Part shown: positions 51,222-59,651 of the stretch, piece after piece
Layout: each line of letters starts with the position of its first letter
Numbering within the stretch: position 1 is the first letter of the stretch
Assembly: GCA_049603835.1 (NCBI GenBank)
Contig: JBMYSZ010000004.1
Coordinates: 186,001-250,000 of the forward strand
DNA length: 64,000 bases
Direction of reading: 5' to 3'
Source: Mangrovicoccus sp049603835
GTDB lineage: Bacteria > Pseudomonadota > Alphaproteobacteria > Rhodobacterales > Rhodobacteraceae
The notes under the pieces: model-generated
Databases searched by the model: none
What the model was told of the DNA's origin: nothing
Seen by the model: the letters and a program-made list of their open reading frames with translations, nothing else
Program-made: the position numbers and the translations under genes

Positions 51222-51239
51222 TTGCAGCACTCCTGCAAT
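51221..51239. terminator. Short stem-loop at the end of ubiA
   Basis: ATTGCAG (51221-51227) pairs with CTGCAAT (51233-51239), a seven-pair stem with a five-base loop starting on the last base of the stop codon. No U-run follows. Further on, GGCAATTGCC (51297-51306) is a perfect ten-base palindrome ahead of the next gene and might be an operator. Confidence 0.4.
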
Positions 51240-51370
51240 AGCGCTAGCTCACATCTGCACAGAAATGACCAGTTCCATATGTTGTTTTTGGAGCTGGGCA
51301 ATTGCCGGTTGTATGAGGGCAAGATGAACGAGTTTTCCCGCGATGCGGAGATGGGGCAAGGTCCACAAAG

Positions 51371-53218
51371 ATGAGGACAGTCACCGCACTTAAACTAGGC
51401 GTATTGGGCCTGGCCGCCGCTGGCGCCGGGGCTGCGGCCTATTTCGGCGTCGAAAGATTCGAGGCGCATCACCTGGCTTTGGGGCAAGCCGCCATTGAAG
51501 AAAGCGGCCAAAATTGGGCCGAGCTGGATATCGACGGATTGACCCTGCGGATCACCGGCGAAGCCGAAAGCGAGAAAGCCCGTTTTCGGGCGATGACCGC
51601 ACTGCAAACGGCCCTGCCTCGGTTTGAGGTCAAAGACGAGATCACGGTTGCGGAACAGCTTGCGGCGCCGATGCCGGAGTTTCGGGTGGAAATTCTGCGA
51701 AGCGGCCAGGATGTGACATTGCATGGTTTGCTGCCGGGCACGACCAAAGCCGCAGCCGCCCTGCCCGCATTGATCCAAGAGCTGAACCCAGAGCTGAATG
51801 TCTCCGATATCTTGGCCCATCGCGATAGCCCTGCGCCGGAAAACTGGTCTGATGCCTTGGAATTAGGGCTGAAAGCGATCCTTGCACTGCCTCAATCGCG
51901 GGTGGAAATCACCGGCGACGCAGTATTGGTCAGCGGGCTTTTGCTGGATCAATCCGAACAGGCCTTGGCCGCTGAACTAGAGGCCGCCGCCCCTGATAGC
52001 CTGGCCCTGACCATCAATCTGCAAATCCCGCGTCAAGTGCGCAGCCCCTATACGACAACCATCCTAGGCGCGGAAACCGGTCTGGCGCTAGAAGGCTGCC
52101 TGGCCCCGGATGCCGAAAGCCTTGAGGCACTGCAAAATCTGGCGCAAGAGCTGGGCGCCGCACAACCCGACTGCGAAGAGGCTTTAGGCGCCCCCGATAG
52201 TGATTGGACTGTGGCCTTGCGCGCGGGCATGCAGGCCTTGGCCGATCGTCCTGGGGCGCGTCTGATCCTGTCGGATCTAACCGCCAGTTTCATTCCTGGC
52301 GATGCCCTCTCGCCGGAGGCGCGCAACGAAACTCAGGACGCGCTGCGCCGGGATCTGCCCGCCGCCTATCGGCTGCGCATGATCCTGCCCAGTATTGAGG
52401 CGAGCGGGGCAGTGGCGGAATTCCTAGCGCGGAAATCGGAAACCGGCGCGGTGGATCTTTCGGGCCCGCTACCAAGTGCCGAGGCAGACGCGACTTTGGC
52501 CACTCTCGCCGCCGCCCGTTTCGGTGAGGCCGAGCTGACGCGCGCCAATGCATTGGGGACCGGCCTGCCCCAAGATTGGATGATGCGCGTTTTCGCAGCG
52601 CTGGAAACGCTCGACAGTCTGGAAAGCGGTGAAATTTCCGTTCGCCCGGATATGGTGTCGGTGACCGGCATCTATCCGTTTGACATGACGGAGGCGGATA
52701 TCTCTGCTCGCCTGGCCACGGCGCTTGGACCGGAAACGGTGATCACGCTTGACCTGACCGCCGCGCCGGAGCCGGTAGAAGAGGAAGAAGAGACCGGCCC
52801 AGATCCGCAAACCTGCCTGACACAACTTAATGAAGTTCAGCTGGCTGGTAAGATCACTTTTGAGCCGGGCTCCACCCAAATCGGCGGCGATGGTCTGACC
52901 CGGATCAATGAGATCGCGGCCATCATGCGCGACTGCTCAACCGTGACCTTCGAAATTGGGGGCCATACCGATAGCCAAGGTCGCGAGGAAATGAACCTAG
53001 CGCTAAGCCAATCCCGCGCCAATTCGGTGATGGATGCGCTTGTGGCCCGCCGGGTGCCGCCCAGTCAGCTCACCGCCAAAGGCTATGGCGAAACCCAGCC
53101 CATTGCCGATAACGGATCAGAGGCCGGGCGCGAAGCCAATCGGCGCATTGCCTTCCGCCTAAGCCTGCCAGCCGAGCTTGACCCAGAGGCCCAAGAGGAT
53201 AGCCAAAACGATGGATAA
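51371..53218 (+). CDS. OmpA-family protein with BON-like repeats
   Basis: 615 residues. An N-terminal membrane anchor (TALKLGVLGLAAAGAGAAAYFG) is followed by about 430 residues of repeated alpha-beta units resembling BON domains (recurring ..LRITGEAES, VEITGDAVLVSG, VSVTGIYPFD). A Glu/Asp/Pro linker and a C-terminal OmpA domain (ITFEPGSTQIGGDGLTRINE, FEIGGHTDSQGREEMNLALS, VPPSQLTAKGYGETQPI) complete it. The OmpA domain should bind peptidoglycan and the anchor should keep it on the inner membrane. It overlaps the next gene by eight bases. Confidence 0.88.
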   Translation: MRTVTALKLGVLGLAAAGAGAAAYFGVERFEAHHLALGQAAIEESGQNWAELDIDGLTLRITGEAESEKARFRAMTALQTALPRFEVKDEITVAEQLAAPMPEFRVEILRSGQDVTLHGLLPGTTKAAAALPALIQELNPELNVSDILAHRDSPAPENWSDALELGLKAILALPQSRVEITGDAVLVSGLLLDQSEQALAAELEAAAPDSLALTINLQIPRQVRSPYTTTILGAETGLALEGCLAPDAESLEALQNLAQELGAAQPDCEEALGAPDSDWTVALRAGMQALADRPGARLILSDLTASFIPGDALSPEARNETQDALRRDLPAAYRLRMILPSIEASGAVAEFLARKSETGAVDLSGPLPSAEADATLATLAAARFGEAELTRANALGTGLPQDWMMRVFAALETLDSLESGEISVRPDMVSVTGIYPFDMTEADISARLATALGPETVITLDLTAAPEPVEEEEETGPDPQTCLTQLNEVQLAGKITFEPGSTQIGGDGLTRINEIAAIMRDCSTVTFEIGGHTDSQGREEMNLALSQSRANSVMDALVARRVPPSQLTAKGYGETQPIADNGSEAGREANRRIAFRLSLPAELDPEAQEDSQNDG

Positions 53219-53489
53219 TTACACTCTGATCGCAGCGGTCGCGGCGGCGCTATTTGGCTGTTTTGCCTTTGGATTTATGACCCATTGGCTCTTGGCGCGG
53301 CTGACCCGTGTCTCTGACGCAGAGCTCAGCGACTATGACGCCATGGCCGAGGCCTTGCATCAGGCCGAGATGAATTATGCGCTGGCATTGAAAGAGATCG
53401 AAACTCTGCGCCGGGACAGCGATGTCGCCATTGGTGAATTGCGCGCGGAGCTGGCTTTGGCGCGGGAGCAATCCGGCGCCGATAGCTAA
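53211..53489 (+). CDS. Inner membrane protein with coiled coil
   Basis: 92 residues: an N-terminal membrane helix (LIAAVAAALFGCFAFGFMTHW) followed by an acidic coiled coil (DYDAMAEALHQAEMNYALAL, then ETLRRDSDVAIGELRAELALAREQ). It overlaps the OmpA-type gene, so the two products are probably partners in the envelope. AGAGGA precedes the ATG at 53211. Not recognised as a named family. Confidence 0.75.
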   Translation: MDNYTLIAAVAAALFGCFAFGFMTHWLLARLTRVSDAELSDYDAMAEALHQAEMNYALALKEIETLRRDSDVAIGELRAELALAREQSGADS

Positions 53490-53505
53490 ACAGCCAAAGC
53501 CTCAG

Positions 53506-53967
53506 CTAGGCCTCTTGCCCATCCCATCGGCCTAGCGCGGCCTCGTCCTCGATGGTCGCCTCAACCCAGGCTTCCCCCTCGGCGGTGATTTCCTTTTTCC
53601 AAAAAGGCGCGCGGGATTTCAGGTAATCCATCAGAAATTCCGCCGCTTCAAAGGCCGCGACCCGGTGCGCCGCCGCAGTGGCCACCATCATGATCGGTGC
53701 CGAGGGCTCTAGACGGCCATAGCGATGGATCACCAGCGCATCCGCCAGATCCCAACGCGTGCAGGCCTCGGCCCGAATGGCTTCGATAGCGCTTTGGGTC
53801 ATGCCTGGGTAATGCTCGATTTCCATCGCTACCAAGCCGCCCTGGGCAAAATCCCGCACCACGCCAGTGAAACTGACCACCGCCCCCACGCGATCGAGAT
53901 CTTGGGAAAAGCGGTTCAGCTCGGCGCCCTGATCGAACGCGGCTGTTTCTACGCGAACTCGCTGCAT
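53506..53967 (-). CDS. moaE: Molybdopterin synthase catalytic subunit MoaE
   Basis: Converts cyclic pyranopterin monophosphate to molybdopterin with sulfur from MoaD. 153 residues. Family blocks are VVSFTGVVRDFAQGG, LEIEHYPGM-like MEIEHYPGM, IHRYGRLEPSAPIMMVATAA and LKSRAPFWKKEI, whose Lys residues form the active site. It is the last gene of pgsA-moaD-moaE. Confidence 0.95.
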   Translation of the reverse strand: MQRVRVETAAFDQGAELNRFSQDLDRVGAVVSFTGVVRDFAQGGLVAMEIEHYPGMTQSAIEAIRAEACTRWDLADALVIHRYGRLEPSAPIMMVATAAAHRVAAFEAAEFLMDYLKSRAPFWKKEITAEGEAWVEATIEDEAALGRWDGQEA

Positions 53968-53989
53968 CTTAGCCTCACTTGCCCTGATC

Positions 53990-54235
53990 TTAGCCGCCGG
54001 TCATGGGAGGGAAGAAAGCGACTTCGCGCACCCCCGCCAAAGGCGCATCGAAATCCGCCAATTGCTGGTCCAAGGCCACCCGGATCGAAGCCACATCCTC
54101 AAAAGCCGCCGCATAGCGCGGCTCGCGCTGTTTCAGCTCGGCCACCAGCTCGGCCACGGTGCCGGCGCTGGTTTGTACCTCTTCTTTTGCCTGGCCAATC
54201 CGTTCCCGCAACCATGCGAAATACAAAACATCCAT
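53990..54235 (-). CDS. moaD: Molybdopterin synthase sulfur carrier subunit MoaD
   Basis: 81-residue ubiquitin-like protein ending in the essential Gly-Gly (VAFFPPMTGG), which carries the thiocarboxylate. It starts MDVLYFAWLRERIG at 54235, the ATG overlapping the pgsA stop (TAATG); the longer upstream frame lies inside pgsA. It is followed by moaE after 22 bases. Confidence 0.94.
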   Translation of the reverse strand: MDVLYFAWLRERIGQAKEEVQTSAGTVAELVAELKQREPRYAAAFEDVASIRVALDQQLADFDAPLAGVREVAFFPPMTGG

Positions 54236-54900
54236 TAGTGTTTCTCCTCCCCTGCCTCTGCTAGATAAGGCATTGCTTTGCGCAGGTAATCCCAACCGGT
54301 TATCGCGGTTAAAACCCCCGCGATCCAAAGCAGGATCATCCCTAAGCCAAGACCAAAACTGCCGATCATCGCAATCCACCAAAATCCGCCACGCTGTTCC
54401 ATAAGCGTTTGGTAGGATGCGGAGGTTTCGGCGATCGCCATCCAATTATGCAAATCAGAAAAGCCATAGGACACCAGCAAAACCGCAATGGCCACCATCT
54501 GCGCCGTGGTTTTCCATTTGGCCAATTTCGTGACCGCTAGGCGCCCTGCATCCGCGCCCAGAAACTCCCGCAATCCCGAAACAAACACTTCGCGCAGAAA
54601 GATCACCGATGCGGGCAGAATGATCCAAGGATCCATCGCTGACAATGCCAGAACCACCGCCAAAGCAATGATTACCATTGCCTTATCTGCAATCGGGTCG
54701 AGCATCGCGCCAAAGCGGCTTTGCTGGTTCAGCTTTCGCGCCAACCAGCCATCCACATAATCCGTCACCGAAGCCCCAATAAACAAAGCGAAGGCCAACC
54801 AATCCGCCAAAGGACGCGCAAAGAATACAAAGACTAGCGCAACAGCAGGAGCAGCGGCGAGACGAAAAACCGTCAGGATATTGGGAATTGTCCAAGTCAT
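54235..54900 (-). CDS. pgsA: CDP-diacylglycerol-glycerol-3-phosphate phosphatidyltransferase
   Basis: Makes phosphatidylglycerophosphate. 221 residues, about five helices. The CDP-alcohol phosphotransferase motif is complete: TDYVDGWLARKLNQQSRFGAMLDPIADK. The ATG at 54900 (MTWTIPNILTVFRL) has AGGACAGG upstream and is preferred to an ATG 17 codons earlier. It is the first gene of a unit with moaD and moaE. Confidence 0.94.
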   Translation of the reverse strand: MTWTIPNILTVFRLAAAPAVALVFVFFARPLADWLAFALFIGASVTDYVDGWLARKLNQQSRFGAMLDPIADKAMVIIALAVVLALSAMDPWIILPASVIFLREVFVSGLREFLGADAGRLAVTKLAKWKTTAQMVAIAVLLVSYGFSDLHNWMAIAETSASYQTLMEQRGGFWWIAMIGSFGLGLGMILLWIAGVLTAITGWDYLRKAMPYLAEAGEEKH

Positions 54901-55009
54901 GGCCTGTCCTAGCGCGAGCGGCCCAGAAGGGAAAGCTACTGTGACATTCATTCCGACTTAATAGCTGTGGCTTATGGCCTGCAAAAGAGGGGGAGAAAGG
55001 CCGCCATTT

Positions 55010-56773
55010 ATGTCCGTTGATCGGCAATTATCACAAGCAAAGTCATTTATCCGTCAGGGCCGCCCCAGCTTGGCCGCCCAACAATATTTGGATATTTTAG
55101 ACCGGTTCCCGAAAAATCAGCGGGCTTTGACCGGTTTGGCAGAGGCTATTCGCCAACCCGATGCTCAAACCGTGGAAATTCTGGCGGACGAGCTGGAAAC
55201 CCTGCGTTTGGTTTATAAAACTGGCGATCTACAGACGGCTTTCGCCATTGGCAGTGCATTATTGCCCAAAGCGTCTCACATCCCGCAATTGCGATCTAAT
55301 CTTGGAGCCATCGCGCTGGATCTGGGCGACACGCAACGGGCCAGTGCGGAATTTGAACTGGCGGCAAAATTGGATCCGACCCAGCCCGTGGGTTGGCTAA
55401 ACCTGGCCGCTGCGCAATTGCGGGCCGAACGCTATGTAGAGGCTTTGGCCGCAGCCGAGCGCGCCTTATTGCTTGCCCCGAAAAATGGCCGTGCGCAGGT
55501 GGTTTATGCACAAATCTGCATCGCAATGGGTAAAGTGGCCGAGGCTTTGGATATTCTCAGCCGCTATACCGGCACCGGCCCTGAAGAGATGGAGGCACGC
55601 ATTTCCCTAGGCGTGGCGCAAGAAAGCGCGGGCGATAAGGACGCGGCGCTGGCCACTTGGGCCGCTGTGCTCGACAAATATCCCGGCAGTGCTGCCGCGC
55701 TCTATAACTATACCGCGATTGCCAAAGCGACCGCCGAAAATAACATGGCCGATCAGGTGAAAGAGGCGATCACCAAAGAACGCCATGCAGCCGCGCCCTC
55801 TAGCTCGGCCTTGACCCATCTGCATTTCGCAGCCGCCAAAATCCATCACGATCTAGAAGAATACCCCCAAGCCTTTGATAATTATCGTCTGGGCAATCTG
55901 CTGAAGCGCGAGGAAGAGGGTTATAATTCCGAAGAAGACCAGATGCGGATGAATTTCGTGAAGTCTAACTTCCCAATTCAAAATTTCCCGCAGCTCCCCT
56001 CAGATGCAATTGCCGCGCCGGGAAGGCCAATTTTCATCGTGAGCCTGCCGCGATCGGGATCGACTTTGATCGAACAAATCCTGTCGAGCCATAGCCAAGT
56101 CACGGATGGCGGCGAGTTGGACACGCTCACCCATGCGGTGCGCGACACTGGCGGCGTGACGGCCCCGATCACGCCCGACCGTCTGGCCGATATCCGCGAT
56201 CGCTATTTTAGCGGCATCCAAGCGCGGGGCATTTCCGGGCCAGTCTTTACTGATAAAATGCCGCTGAATTTCCGTCTGATCGGCTATATCGCTCTGGCCA
56301 TTCCCGAAGCCTCGGTCGTGCATATGATCCGCGACCCGCGCGCCACATGTTGGTCCATGTATCGCCGCCTGTTCCCGCGCGGCGCGGCGGGGGGCAGTTT
56401 CATGTATGGGCTAGAGGATCTGGCGAAATACCATCACATGTATCGGGATTTGATGGAATTCTGGGAGGCACGGCTACCAGGCCGGGTCTATCACCTGGAA
56501 TATGAGCGCCTGACCGAACAGCCCGAAGCGGAGACGCGGAAATTGCTGGAGGCTGTGGGGCTCGATTTCCAAGAAAGCTGCTTGAATTTTCACCAAAATG
56601 CCCGATCGGTTTCGACCGCCTCATCGCAGCAGGTACGCCAACCCATGTATCGCGGCAGCTCAGAAGAATGGAAACATTACGCCGACTATCTGACCGAGGC
56701 TTGGGGTGATCTAAAGAAATTCGAGCCCAGCCAAGGCAAAGATCAAAAAACCACTGTGAAACTTAGTGCTTAG
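55010..56773 (+). CDS. TPR-repeat sulfotransferase
   Basis: 587 residues. The first ~330 form tetratricopeptide repeats (A.A.F..AA.L.P..P..W.NLA.A patterns, for example RASAEFELAAKLDPTQPVGW). The C-terminal ~250 are a sulfotransferase domain with the PAPS 5'-phosphosulfate loop IFIVSLPRSGSTLIEQIL (about residue 345) and the 3'-phosphate region VVHMIRDPRATCWSMYR. No signal peptide. Such fusions are common in marine alphaproteobacteria; the acceptor is unknown. The ATG at 55010 is chosen over a start 12 codons upstream. It is divergent from pgsA. Confidence 0.87.
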   Translation: MSVDRQLSQAKSFIRQGRPSLAAQQYLDILDRFPKNQRALTGLAEAIRQPDAQTVEILADELETLRLVYKTGDLQTAFAIGSALLPKASHIPQLRSNLGAIALDLGDTQRASAEFELAAKLDPTQPVGWLNLAAAQLRAERYVEALAAAERALLLAPKNGRAQVVYAQICIAMGKVAEALDILSRYTGTGPEEMEARISLGVAQESAGDKDAALATWAAVLDKYPGSAAALYNYTAIAKATAENNMADQVKEAITKERHAAAPSSSALTHLHFAAAKIHHDLEEYPQAFDNYRLGNLLKREEEGYNSEEDQMRMNFVKSNFPIQNFPQLPSDAIAAPGRPIFIVSLPRSGSTLIEQILSSHSQVTDGGELDTLTHAVRDTGGVTAPITPDRLADIRDRYFSGIQARGISGPVFTDKMPLNFRLIGYIALAIPEASVVHMIRDPRATCWSMYRRLFPRGAAGGSFMYGLEDLAKYHHMYRDLMEFWEARLPGRVYHLEYERLTEQPEAETRKLLEAVGLDFQESCLNFHQNARSVSTASSQQVRQPMYRGSSEEWKHYADYLTEAWGDLKKFEPSQGKDQKTTVKLSA

Positions 56774-56776
56774 GGC

Positions 56777-56817
56777 GTTTCGCCTGGCTGGGTCATGACT
56801 AACCCACCAGGCGAAAC
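56777..56817. terminator. Long stem-loop between convergent genes
   Basis: GTTTCGCCTGG (56777-56787) pairs perfectly with CCAGGCGAAAC (56807-56817), and TGGGT (56789-56793) with ACCCA (56802-56806), giving 16 pairs with one bulge. It fills the 53-base gap between the sulfotransferase and SDR genes. There is no U-run on either strand; it may act as a bidirectional terminator or transcript end stabiliser. Confidence 0.55.
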
Positions 56818-56826
56818 CCCATTGGC

Positions 56827-57579
56827 CTAATGGATCAAAGATCCGCCATTCACATCCACTTCGGTGCCGGTGCAATAAGAGGACAGATCCGACGCCAAAA
56901 ACAGCGCACAACCGGCCACATCACTGGCTTCGCCGGCGCGGCCCATGGGAATACCGTCGAGAATTTGGGTCATCATATCCGGAGTCAGCGCCCCGCCGGT
57001 GATATCCGTTGCGATAAAGCCCGGACAAATAGCATTGATGCGCACATTATCCGGCGCAAATTCGCGCGCCATAGCTTTGGTCAGCCCCAAAATCCCGGCT
57101 TTCGCCGCCGAATAATGCGGCCCACCAAAGATCCCGCCGCCGCGCTGCGCCGACACAGAGCTAAGATTGATGATCGAGCCGGATTTCTGTGACTGCATTG
57201 TCGGCAGCACGGCTTGGCTCATGTAAAGCGTGCCGCGCAGATTGACATCCAACACCGCGTCATAATTTTCCGGCGCAATCCCCATGGTTTTCAGCGGTTG
57301 GGTAATGCCCGCATTATTCACGAGAATATCGATCTGCTCCGTCACGGATTTCAGCGCCTCAACTACCGATAGGCAGGCGTCTTTGTCGGTCACGTCACAG
57401 GCAAATCCCAGATGATCCGGCCCAATATCGGCAGCCGCAGCTTTGGCCGCCGCCTCATCCAAATCCAAAATCGCCACCGTCGCGCCATGCTCCGCGAACA
57501 GCGCCGCGGTGGATTTCCCCAAACCACGGGCCGAGGCCGCACCGGTCACAATGGCGAATTTATTGTCTAACAGCCCCAT
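56827..57579 (-). CDS. Short-chain dehydrogenase/reductase
   Basis: 250 residues of the classical SDR family. NAD(P) site: IVTGAASARGLGKSTA (a variant glycine motif with an extra Ser-Ala), ILDLDEAAA (acidic, favouring NAD), NNAG in ILVNNAGIT, catalytic Ser in SSVSAQRG, YSAAK with Tyr and Lys, and PGFIATD. It follows the split transketolase genes after 33 bases and so probably oxidises or reduces a sugar, polyol or hydroxyacid of that pathway. The substrate is not known. Confidence 0.9.
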   Translation of the reverse strand: MGLLDNKFAIVTGAASARGLGKSTAALFAEHGATVAILDLDEAAAKAAAADIGPDHLGFACDVTDKDACLSVVEALKSVTEQIDILVNNAGITQPLKTMGIAPENYDAVLDVNLRGTLYMSQAVLPTMQSQKSGSIINLSSVSAQRGGGIFGGPHYSAAKAGILGLTKAMAREFAPDNVRINAICPGFIATDITGGALTPDMMTQILDGIPMGRAGEASDVAGCALFLASDLSSYCTGTEVDVNGGSLIH

Positions 57580-57612
57580 AAAGGCATTCCTCCCAGTTAG
57601 ATTTGGCCGCGA

Positions 57613-58650
57613 TTACAGCCAAGAACGGATTTGCGCGCCGACCTGGTCGACCGATAATCCATACATGTCGTGAAGTTTGGGCAGAGAGCCCGCTTCGAGA
57701 AATTCATCAGGCAGGCCGATCATGCGGAATTTCGGCGACCGCCCATTCAGCAGCAGAGATGTCGCAACCGCCTCACCTAAACCGCCGGTTTTGCTATGAT
57801 TTTCTGCCGTCACCACCAGGCGGTCGGATCTATCGACCTCTGCCAGGATTGTGTCCACATCCAAGGGCTTGATGGTCGGGCAATGCAAAACCGCCAGATC
57901 TATCCCGTCGGCTTGCAGCTGTTCGGCAGCATCCAAAGCCCGCATCGTCATAAAGCCCGAAGAGATCACCAGCGCGTCTTTGCCGTCTTTGATCAATTGC
58001 GCTTTGCCCAGCTCGAATTTGTAATCCGGCTTATGCTTGGTCAGGACTTTCGGCACTTTGCCGCGTAGCAAACGCGAATAAATCGGCCCCGAATGCGCCA
58101 CCATCTGCGGCACCATCCCCATAATATCATCCGCATCACAGGGATCGATGATGGTCATATTGGGCAGGCCCCGGAAAATCGCCAGATCTTCGGTGGCTTG
58201 GTGACTGGGCCCGTAACCCGTGGTCAGCCCCGGCAAAGCACAGACAATTTTGACCGGCAGATTTTCCTCGGCGATGGCCATAGCGATAAAATCATAGGCC
58301 CGGCGCGAGGCGAAAACCGCGTAAGTCGTGGCGAAGGGCAGAAAACCTTCCCGTGCGAGCCCAGCAGCGGCGGAAATCATCACCTGCTCGGCCATACCCA
58401 TTTGGTAAAAACGGTCGGGCAAATTCTGCTCTAGGATATGCAGATCCGTGTATTTCCCCAAATCCGCCGTCAGCCCGACAATTCGTTCATCCGCCTTAGC
58501 GGCCTTGACCACCGCCTGACCAAAAGGCGCGGCGACCGTGTCATAACCTTCGGCCGCGAGCGATGCGATCATCGCCGAAGTGGCTTCGCGCTGCTCTTTG
58601 GGAATGACTTTGCGCGGCTCATATTTACGCGCCATGGAGGCAAGGGTCAT
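57613..58650 (-). CDS. Split transketolase, C-terminal subunit
   Basis: 345 residues carrying the pyrimidine-binding and C-terminal domains of transketolase. The proton-relay Glu is in FYQMGMAEQVMISAAAGLA. SHQATEDLAIFRGLPNMTII and VVTAENHSKTGGLGEAVAT are typical of the DXS/transketolase C halves. It overlaps the N subunit gene by ATGA (start 58650). Together the two chains should form a thiamine-diphosphate enzyme transferring a two-carbon ketol unit. Confidence 0.9.
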   Translation of the reverse strand: MTLASMARKYEPRKVIPKEQREATSAMIASLAAEGYDTVAAPFGQAVVKAAKADERIVGLTADLGKYTDLHILEQNLPDRFYQMGMAEQVMISAAAGLAREGFLPFATTYAVFASRRAYDFIAMAIAEENLPVKIVCALPGLTTGYGPSHQATEDLAIFRGLPNMTIIDPCDADDIMGMVPQMVAHSGPIYSRLLRGKVPKVLTKHKPDYKFELGKAQLIKDGKDALVISSGFMTMRALDAAEQLQADGIDLAVLHCPTIKPLDVDTILAEVDRSDRLVVTAENHSKTGGLGEAVATSLLLNGRSPKFRMIGLPDEFLEAGSLPKLHDMYGLSVDQVGAQIRSWL

Positions 58651-59501
58651 TGCGGCTTTCCTTCTTCCAACACGCTGAGCGCTTTGCTCCATTCCTCGGC
58701 TTCGACCCGCACGAAATGGGTGATTTCGCGGCTTTCCAGGAAAGGCACGCCTTTGCACATGGTGGTGTCGAAAATGATCGCGCGCGGGCCGGGATGGTCG
58801 CTATTGCGCGCCGCATCCAAAGCCGCGACGACCGCCGTTAGGTCATTTCCGTCGCATCGCTGAGTGTGCCAGCCAAAGGCCTGCCATTTTTCCACCAGCG
58901 GTTCGGAACATAGCATTTGGGTCGATTTGCCATCCGCTTGCTGATCATTGAAATCCACCAGGCAAATCAGATTATCCAACTTGTGATGGGCGCCGGACAT
59001 GGCCGCTTCCCAGGTGGAGCCTTCACCCAATTCCCCATCGGACATGAGGTTATAGATAAAGGCAGAATTCGCTTTGCGCTTTAGGCCCAGAGCCATTCCC
59101 ACGGCGATTCCAAGTCCTTGCCCCAAGGATCCACCGGTAATTTCCATCCCCGGCGTATAAGAGGCCATACCCGACATGGGCATGCGGCTATCATCCATGC
59201 CATAGGTTTCCAGCTCTTCCTCAGGCAGGATCCCGGCCTCCATCAGCACCGCGTAAAGCGCGATGGCGTAATGGCCAATAGAGAGCAGAAACCGATCCCG
59301 CCCCTGCCATTCCGGATCTTCGGCGCGGTAGTCCAAGGCATGAAAATAACAAGCGGCCAGGACATCGGAAATGCCCAATGCCTGACCGATATAGCCCTGG
59401 CCTTGGACTTCCCCCATCAACAGCGCTTTGCGTCGGATATTCCAAGCGCGTTGCTCTAATGAGGTGTTTGAAATCGCCGCATCGCGACTAAGTTGTGTCA
59501 T
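58647..59501 (-). CDS. Split transketolase, N-terminal subunit
   Basis: 284 residues with the thiamine-diphosphate half of transketolase: LSIGHYAIALYAVLMEAG, MEITGGSLGQGLGIAVGMAL, and the Mg-binding SDGELGEGSTWEAAM ... DFNDQQADGK. Split transketolases occur in specialised sugar or sulfo-sugar pathways as well as in archaeal ones. It is preceded by a hairpin next to the ribosome site and the LysR gene, and followed by the C subunit and an SDR. Confidence 0.9.
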   Translation of the reverse strand: MTQLSRDAAISNTSLEQRAWNIRRKALLMGEVQGQGYIGQALGISDVLAACYFHALDYRAEDPEWQGRDRFLLSIGHYAIALYAVLMEAGILPEEELETYGMDDSRMPMSGMASYTPGMEITGGSLGQGLGIAVGMALGLKRKANSAFIYNLMSDGELGEGSTWEAAMSGAHHKLDNLICLVDFNDQQADGKSTQMLCSEPLVEKWQAFGWHTQRCDGNDLTAVVAALDAARNSDHPGPRAIIFDTTMCKGVPFLESREITHFVRVEAEEWSKALSVLEEGKPQ

Positions 59502-59510
59502 CGCTTCCCC

Positions 59511-59529
59511 CCGAGCGCTTTGTGCTCGG
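59511..59529 (-). promoter_or_regulatory. Hairpin next to the ribosome site of the split transketolase
   Basis: On the minus strand CCGAGC pairs with GCTCGG (59511-59516 with 59524-59529, seven-base loop) directly before GGGGAAG and the ATG at 59501. It may influence translation. AT-rich sequence (about 59560-59585, TTTTAAGAAATTTTAAAATT) lies just upstream and may contain the promoter. Confidence 0.4.
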
Positions 59530-59605
59530 ATTGAGTAGCAAGCCCTGGCAGCCGGGTATTTTAAGAAATTTTAAAATTATAATTAGCTGGGCTTAATATC
59601 GCGCC

Positions 59606-59633
59606 AAAATATGCCTCATCCCCCAAAGATGAG
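59606..59633 (-). terminator. Weak intrinsic terminator of the LysR gene
   Basis: On the minus strand CTCATC (complement of 59628-59633) pairs with GATGAG (complement of 59615-59620) with a seven-base loop, followed by GCATATTTTGG. It starts 19 bases after the LysR stop. The U-run is short, so read-through into the split transketolase genes is possible. Confidence 0.45.
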
Positions 59634-59651
59634 CATTATTCACGCCAATTC

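Noticed and set aside
51279..51374. 31-residue frame ending on the start codon of the OmpA-type gene (ATGA overlap)
   Set aside because: No ribosome site and mixed composition without a helix or signal. The overlap alone is not enough evidence.
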